The position numbers and the translations under genes are program-made. This document shows, in pieces, positions 60,131 through 64,000 of a stretch of 64,000 nt of DNA; the stretch's first letter is position 1; the number at the start of each line of letters is the position of its first letter. The stretch is taken from contig OY970315.1 in NCBI GenBank assembly GCA_963716525.1, positions 868,001 through 932,000 on the forward strand. Direction: 5' to 3'. Under the pieces are notes generated by a model that was not told where the DNA came from, did not search any database, and saw only the letters and a program-made list of their open reading frames with translations. The DNA comes from JBBREP01 sp963716525 (GTDB lineage Bacteria; Actinomycetota; Acidimicrobiia; IMCC26256; PALSA-610).

Positions 60131-62988
60131 TCAGCGCGTCTTCGACGCCGCGTTCGTGGCGCTCTTCTTCGCCGCGGCCTTCTTCTTCACGACCCGCTTC
60201 ACCGTGCCATCGATGCCGGAGCCGGCCGCCTTCTTTGCCGCAGTCTTCTTCGCCGCAGCCTTCTTTGCGCCGGTCTTCTTGGCGGTCTTCTTCGCCCCCG
60301 CCTTCTTCGCCCCCGCCTTCTTGGCCCCTGTCGTCTTGGCCCCTGCCGTCTTGGCCCCGCGTGCCGGGCGAGGCGTGTCGCCGTTCTGCTCCGCTCGGGC
60401 CCGCAGGAGCACCACCGCGTCGTCGAGCGACAGCGTGGTCGGGTCGGTGCTGCGGGGGATCGTGGCGTTGGTGGTGCCGTCGGTGACGTAGGCGCCGTAG
60501 CGACCTTCGAGCACCCGGACGTTCGCACCGTTGTCGGGTGACGGTCCGAGCTCGGCGAGCGGCGGCTTCTGCGCGCGGCGGCCGCGCAGCTTCGGCTGCG
60601 CGAACAATGCCTCGCACTCCGGCAGCGTGATCGTGAGCAACTGCTCCTCCGCCGCGAGGCTGCGGGTCTCGCCGTCGGCACGCTTGAGGAACGGCCCGAA
60701 GCGTCCGGGGCTGGCGACGATCTCGCGGCTCTCGGCGTCCTCGCCCACAACGCGCGGCAGCGTGAGCAGCTGGAGCGCCTCGTCGAGCGTGATCGTGTCG
60801 GGATCCATCGAGGCGAACAGCGACGCGCGCGGCGGCTTCTTGCGCTTGCCTTCCTCCTGGTCGCCGAGCTGCACGTACGGCCCGTACGGGCCGCTCAACA
60901 CGAACACGGGCTTGCCGGTGGCCGGGTCGTCGCCGATCGTGCGCGGGCCTTCGGCCTTGCGGGCGATGAGCTCGAGGGCCTGCTCGACGGTGAGCTCGTC
61001 GGGCGCAACGTCGTCGGGCAACCCGGCGGTCTCGCCGGCCACGTCGTCGCCGCGCTGCACGTAGGGCCCGTAGCGGCCGACGCGCACCACGACCGGTACG
61101 CCGTGGTCCTCGCCGATCGGCACGGTGCTCACCGCGCTGGATCGATCAACGCGAGGTGATCGTCCTCCACGAGCTCTCGCAGCCCCGCCTCGCCATTCCC
61201 GAAATAGAAGCTGTGCAGCCACTTCTCGACCTCGCCCTCGCCGCGGGCGATGACGTCGAGCGCCTCCTCCATCGTGGCCGTGAAGCCGTAGTCGACGAGA
61301 TGGCCGAAGTGGCGCTCGAGGAGGTTGATCACCGCGAACGCGGTCCACTTCGGGATGAGCGCCTGGCCGCGGCGGTACACGTAGCCGCGGTCGAGGATCG
61401 TCTGGATCACCGACGCGTACGTGGACGGCCGGCCGATACCGCGCTCTTCGAGCTCCTTCACGAGCGACGCGTCGGTGTAGCGCGCCGGCGGGCGCGTGGC
61501 ATGGCCGCTCGGCTGGAGGTCGGTGCACGTGATCCGGTCACCCTCGGTCACGGCGGGGAGCGTTGCCTCCTTCTCGTCGCCGTTCGTGCTCGTGTCCTCG
61601 TCGCGTCCTTCGATGTATGCACGGCGGAAACCGAGGAAGTCCCACGTGGTGCCGGTGGCACGGAACGTCGCCTGCTCGCCGGCCGTCGAGGTCGCTCCCA
61701 TCAGCAGCGTGGTGGTGCGGCCCCGCGCGTCGACCATCTGGCACGCCATCGTGCGCACCCACACGAGCTCGTAGACGCGCCGCTCGTCGCTGTCGAGCTC
61801 GGCCGCGACCTCGTCGGGCATACGAATACGCTCGCCCGCAGGCCGGATCGCCTCGTGGGCCTCCTGCGCGTTCTTCACCTTGTTGCGGTAGGTGCGCGGC
61901 TCGGCCGGCAGGTACTCGTCGCCGTACCGTTCCTGGATCGCGCGACGCGCGGCCGTGATCGCCTGCTCCGACAGGTTCGTGCTGTCGGTACGCATGTAGG
62001 TGATGTAGCCGCGCTCGTAGAGCCGCTGCGCGACCGCCATCGCCTTGCTCGCCGGGAACCCGAGCTTGCGCACCGTCTCCTGCTGGAACGTCGACGTGGT
62101 GAACGGCGCCGACGGCCGGCGCGTGAACGGCTTCGCTTCTACCGACTGCACGCGGTACTCGGCGTCGCGCAGCCGATCGGCGAGCGCGCCGGCGCCCGCC
62201 TCGTCGAGGCGGACGACGTCGAGGCCACCCTTCAGCGTGCCGGTCGCGGGATCGAAGTCGGCGCCGACCGCGAGGCGGCGGCCGTCGAGCTGCGACAGCG
62301 TCGCGCCGAACCCGGTCGCGGCGGCGCCGGCGGCCGCCGGTGTGAACATGCCTTCGAGGTCGAACCACGAACCGCTGCGGAACGCCATCCGCGCGCGCTC
62401 ACGATCGACGACGAGCCGCACCGCGACGCTCTGCACGCGGCCCGCCGACGGCGCGCCCCGGCCGATCTTTCGCCACAGCACCGGCGAGACCTCGTAACCC
62501 ACGAGCCGGTCGAGCACGCGGCGGCCCTCCTGGGCCTCGACGAGCTTGAGGTCGACATCGCGCGGGTCCGCGATCGCGGCCTGGATCGCAGCCGGCGTGA
62601 TCTCGTGGAAGACCATGCGCTTCACCGGCACCTTGGGCTGCAGCACCTCGAGCAGGTGCCAGGCGATCGCCTCGCCTTCGCGGTCCTCGTCGGTGGCGAG
62701 GTACACCTCGTCGGCGTCCTTCAGCGCGCGCTTCAGCTCGGTGATCACCTTCTTCTTGTTCGGCGGCACCACGTAGACGGTGTCGAAGTGATCATCGGGA
62801 TTCACCCCGAGCAGGCGCGCGTGGGTCTCGCGCTTGTCGTCGGGCAACTGGTCGCGCTTGTTCGGCAGGTCGCGCACGTGCCCGACGCTCGACATCACCG
62901 TGGCGTCGAGTTCGGGAGTCCGGTCGAGGAACCCGGCGATGGTGCGCGCCTTGGTGGGCGACTCGACGATCACGAGCGGTTTGGCCAC
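60131..62988 (-). CDS. topA: DNA topoisomerase I, frameshifted
   Basis: About 952 residues restored. Toprim (VESPTKARTIAGFL; ATDEDREGEAIAWHL, ~100), the catalytic Tyr in GYITYMRTDSTNLS (~330), and PSTYASVIQTI are clear. The frame shifts at ~61135: LALIDPAR-stop should read LALIDPSSAVSTVPIGED. Four Topo_C-type repeats (VGRYGPYVQRG; SGPYGPYVQLG; PGRFGPFLKRA; EGRYGAYVTDG) and a Lys/Ala tail (AKKTAKKTGAKKAAAKK) follow, with no zinc fingers, as in actinobacteria. Relaxes negative supercoils. GTG with AGGAGG upstream. Being essential, its broken frame is most likely a sequencing indel. Confidence 0.92.
60166..60350. repeat. Low-complexity repeat encoding the TopA Lys/Ala tail
   Basis: Repeated (on the plus strand) cttcttcgcc/cttcttggcc-type 15-bp units code for the AKK-rich tail of topoisomerase I. 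Prone to slippage; copy number may vary. Confidence 0.6.
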
Positions 62989-63195
62989 GGTCCTCCTGGT
63001 TAGCGGGTCGGCAACGCCTTCGTGCACTCGGGCACGGAGCGGCTGGTGGTAGCGATCGGGCAGGTTGCTCGCACAGATCCTGCCCGCGTGTCAAGCATCG
63101 GTCAGAAACGCCCAGGTCACAGAGGGTCGAAGCGGTCACACACCGCCCTCGGGCGTCCGGCTCAGCGCCCCGCGCTGCCGTAGCCTCGTCAGCCC
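62989..63195. other. Divergent topA-dedA intergenic region
   Basis: 207 bp, expected to hold both promoters. No other gene, repeat or recognised operator was seen. Confidence 0.4.
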
Positions 63196-63846
63196 ATGGG
63201 ATCGTTCGCCAAGACCGTCATCGACAACTGGGGGATCTGGGGGCTGCTCCTCGTCGTGTTCGTGGAATCGGGCATCGTCCCCGCGCCGCTGCCCGGCGAC
63301 TCGCTGCTGTTCCTCGCCGGTTTCTTCGCCTCGACGAAGGCCGCCAGCAGCGACCCGCACATGAACCTCGCCGCCGTCGTGTTCGGCGCGCTGGCGGTCG
63401 CCATCATCGGCGCGCAGATCGGCTACGCGATCGGCGCGGCTTGGGGCACGAGCCTGTTCAAGCCCGGCGCGCGGATCTTCAAGACGAAGTACCTCGAACG
63501 ATCCCACGAGTTCTTCGAACGCCGCGGCCCGGCCGCGGTGATCCTCGCCCGCTTCGTGCCGTTCGTGCGCACGATCGTGCCGATGCTCGCCGGCACCAGC
63601 AGCATGAAGCTGCGCCAGTTCACGGTCGCGAACGTCATCGGCGCAGGCCTGTGGGCGGTCGGTGTGTCGCTCGCCGGCTACGTGCTCGGCAGCCACGTGG
63701 GCGAGGCCTGGATCGAGCCCATCACGGTGCTGATCGTCGCGCTGTCGCTGGTGCCGCCGTTCGTCGAGTGGCGCCGCCACCGCGCGGCCGCGGGCACCGC
63801 CGCCGCCACCACCAGCGCCGGCACCGCGCCGATCGACCCGAAGTAA
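63196..63846 (+). CDS. DedA family membrane protein
   Basis: 216 residues. GLLLVVFVESGIVPAPLPGDSLLFLAGFFAS (reentrant loop with E...PLPGD), FFERRGPAAVILARFVPFVRTIVPMLAGTSSM (the Arg-rich core G..ARF.P..R...P..AG) and ANVIGAGLWAVGVSLAGYVLG define DedA/SNARE-associated proteins. Members flip undecaprenyl-phosphate or other lipids and depend on proton motive force. It has a short Ala/Thr C-terminal tail. Confidence 0.88.
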   Translation: MGSFAKTVIDNWGIWGLLLVVFVESGIVPAPLPGDSLLFLAGFFASTKAASSDPHMNLAAVVFGALAVAIIGAQIGYAIGAAWGTSLFKPGARIFKTKYLERSHEFFERRGPAAVILARFVPFVRTIVPMLAGTSSMKLRQFTVANVIGAGLWAVGVSLAGYVLGSHVGEAWIEPITVLIVALSLVPPFVEWRRHRAAAGTAAATTSAGTAPIDPK

Positions 63847-63911
63847 CCGTCCGCAGCAGCCCCACCGAGCGACGGCCCGGGGCCGAGGGACGACTGGGGG
63901 CGAGGCCCCGG

Positions 63912-64000
63912 TCAATTGCCGACGTTGAAGGTGTAGCCCGACGCGGCCTGGCCGGTGAGCCCGCTCACGCCGTCGCCGACGAGGAGGTCCCGCGCGTCGG
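63912..64000 (-). CDS. C-terminal end of an unknown protein (partial)
   Basis: An open frame enters from the right edge and ends DARDLLVGDGVSGLTG then QAASGYTFNVGN-stop. Only 29 codons are visible. The Gly/Thr/Asn-rich, GYTFNV-type end fits an exported beta-rich protein, but no family can be named. Confidence 0.35.
   Translation of the reverse strand, partial: DARDLLVGDGVSGLTGQAASGYTFNVGN

Noticed and set aside
61156..63003. Plus-strand 615-codon frame opposite topA
   Set aside because: Antisense shadow of the topoisomerase gene; composition is Arg/Glu/Val-rich with no recognisable domain.
1..64000. CRISPR array, rRNA operon or plasmid origin
   Set aside because: No regularly spaced short repeats, no rRNA-like stretch and no iteron or rep gene was seen anywhere.

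Overview
The window is GC-rich (roughly 70%) with dense, often overlapping genes, many GTG/TTG starts, an encoded-CCA tRNA and a topoisomerase I with a Lys/Ala-rich tail instead of zinc fingers. This points to a high-GC actinobacterium, plausibly a lineage outside the classical Actinomycetes such as Acidimicrobiia; that placement is inference. About sixteen otherwise intact genes, including topA, are broken by single-base shifts in GC-rich runs. The sequence is therefore probably a draft or long-read assembly with residual indels, and most 'frameshifted' entries should be read as working genes.

1-20 kb holds stress and redox functions: an MFS exporter end, an MMPL transporter divergent from a CstR-like persulfide repressor, an arsenic cluster (arsR; arsI, aquaglyceroporin, arsC), an ApbE/ferric-reductase-like operon with its own two-component system, a P1B-5 metal ATPase with hemerythrin domain, and a rhodanese-persulfide dioxygenase plus TauE/SafE exporter. 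Three ATACCCC-type palindromes tie the MMPL gene, the repressor and the dioxygenase/exporter pair into one predicted sulfide-stress regulon. An unusual operon follows: flavin dehydrogenase-like enzyme, 28-codon ORF, PhnD-like binding protein, and a TusA-like/ferritin-like diiron fusion behind a structured leader.

20-38 kb carries a degenerate GGDEF-EAL protein, a sulfatase with a two-component system, and a block of large exported proteins (Calx-beta/YHYH, beta-helix, Tat-type beta-helix, Calx-beta/lipase, FG-GAP), with a methyltransferase and a UspA protein between them.

38-57 kb is a mobile, accessory region. It has an IS3 element, a 3.1-kb IS1-like transposable unit (21-bp inverted repeats, 8-bp target duplication) carrying P63C, KGG-motif and NYN-nuclease passengers, and an IS1380 element. 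It also has a cyclic-nucleotide-themed cluster (metallophosphoesterase, two cNMP-binding proteins with an ABC transporter, a cyclase with a SLOG-like domain, a Crp regulator), a TIR-beta-propeller gene and a truncated TIR copy. DUF433/DUF5615 toxin-antitoxin modules sit beside three copies of the tRNA-Thr 3' half (one in the intact tRNA). The intact tRNA-Thr(CGT) lies at the right edge, so the region looks like a tRNA-anchored island built by repeated insertions.

57-64 kb is core genome: holB, tmk, a flippase-like membrane protein, topA and a DedA protein.
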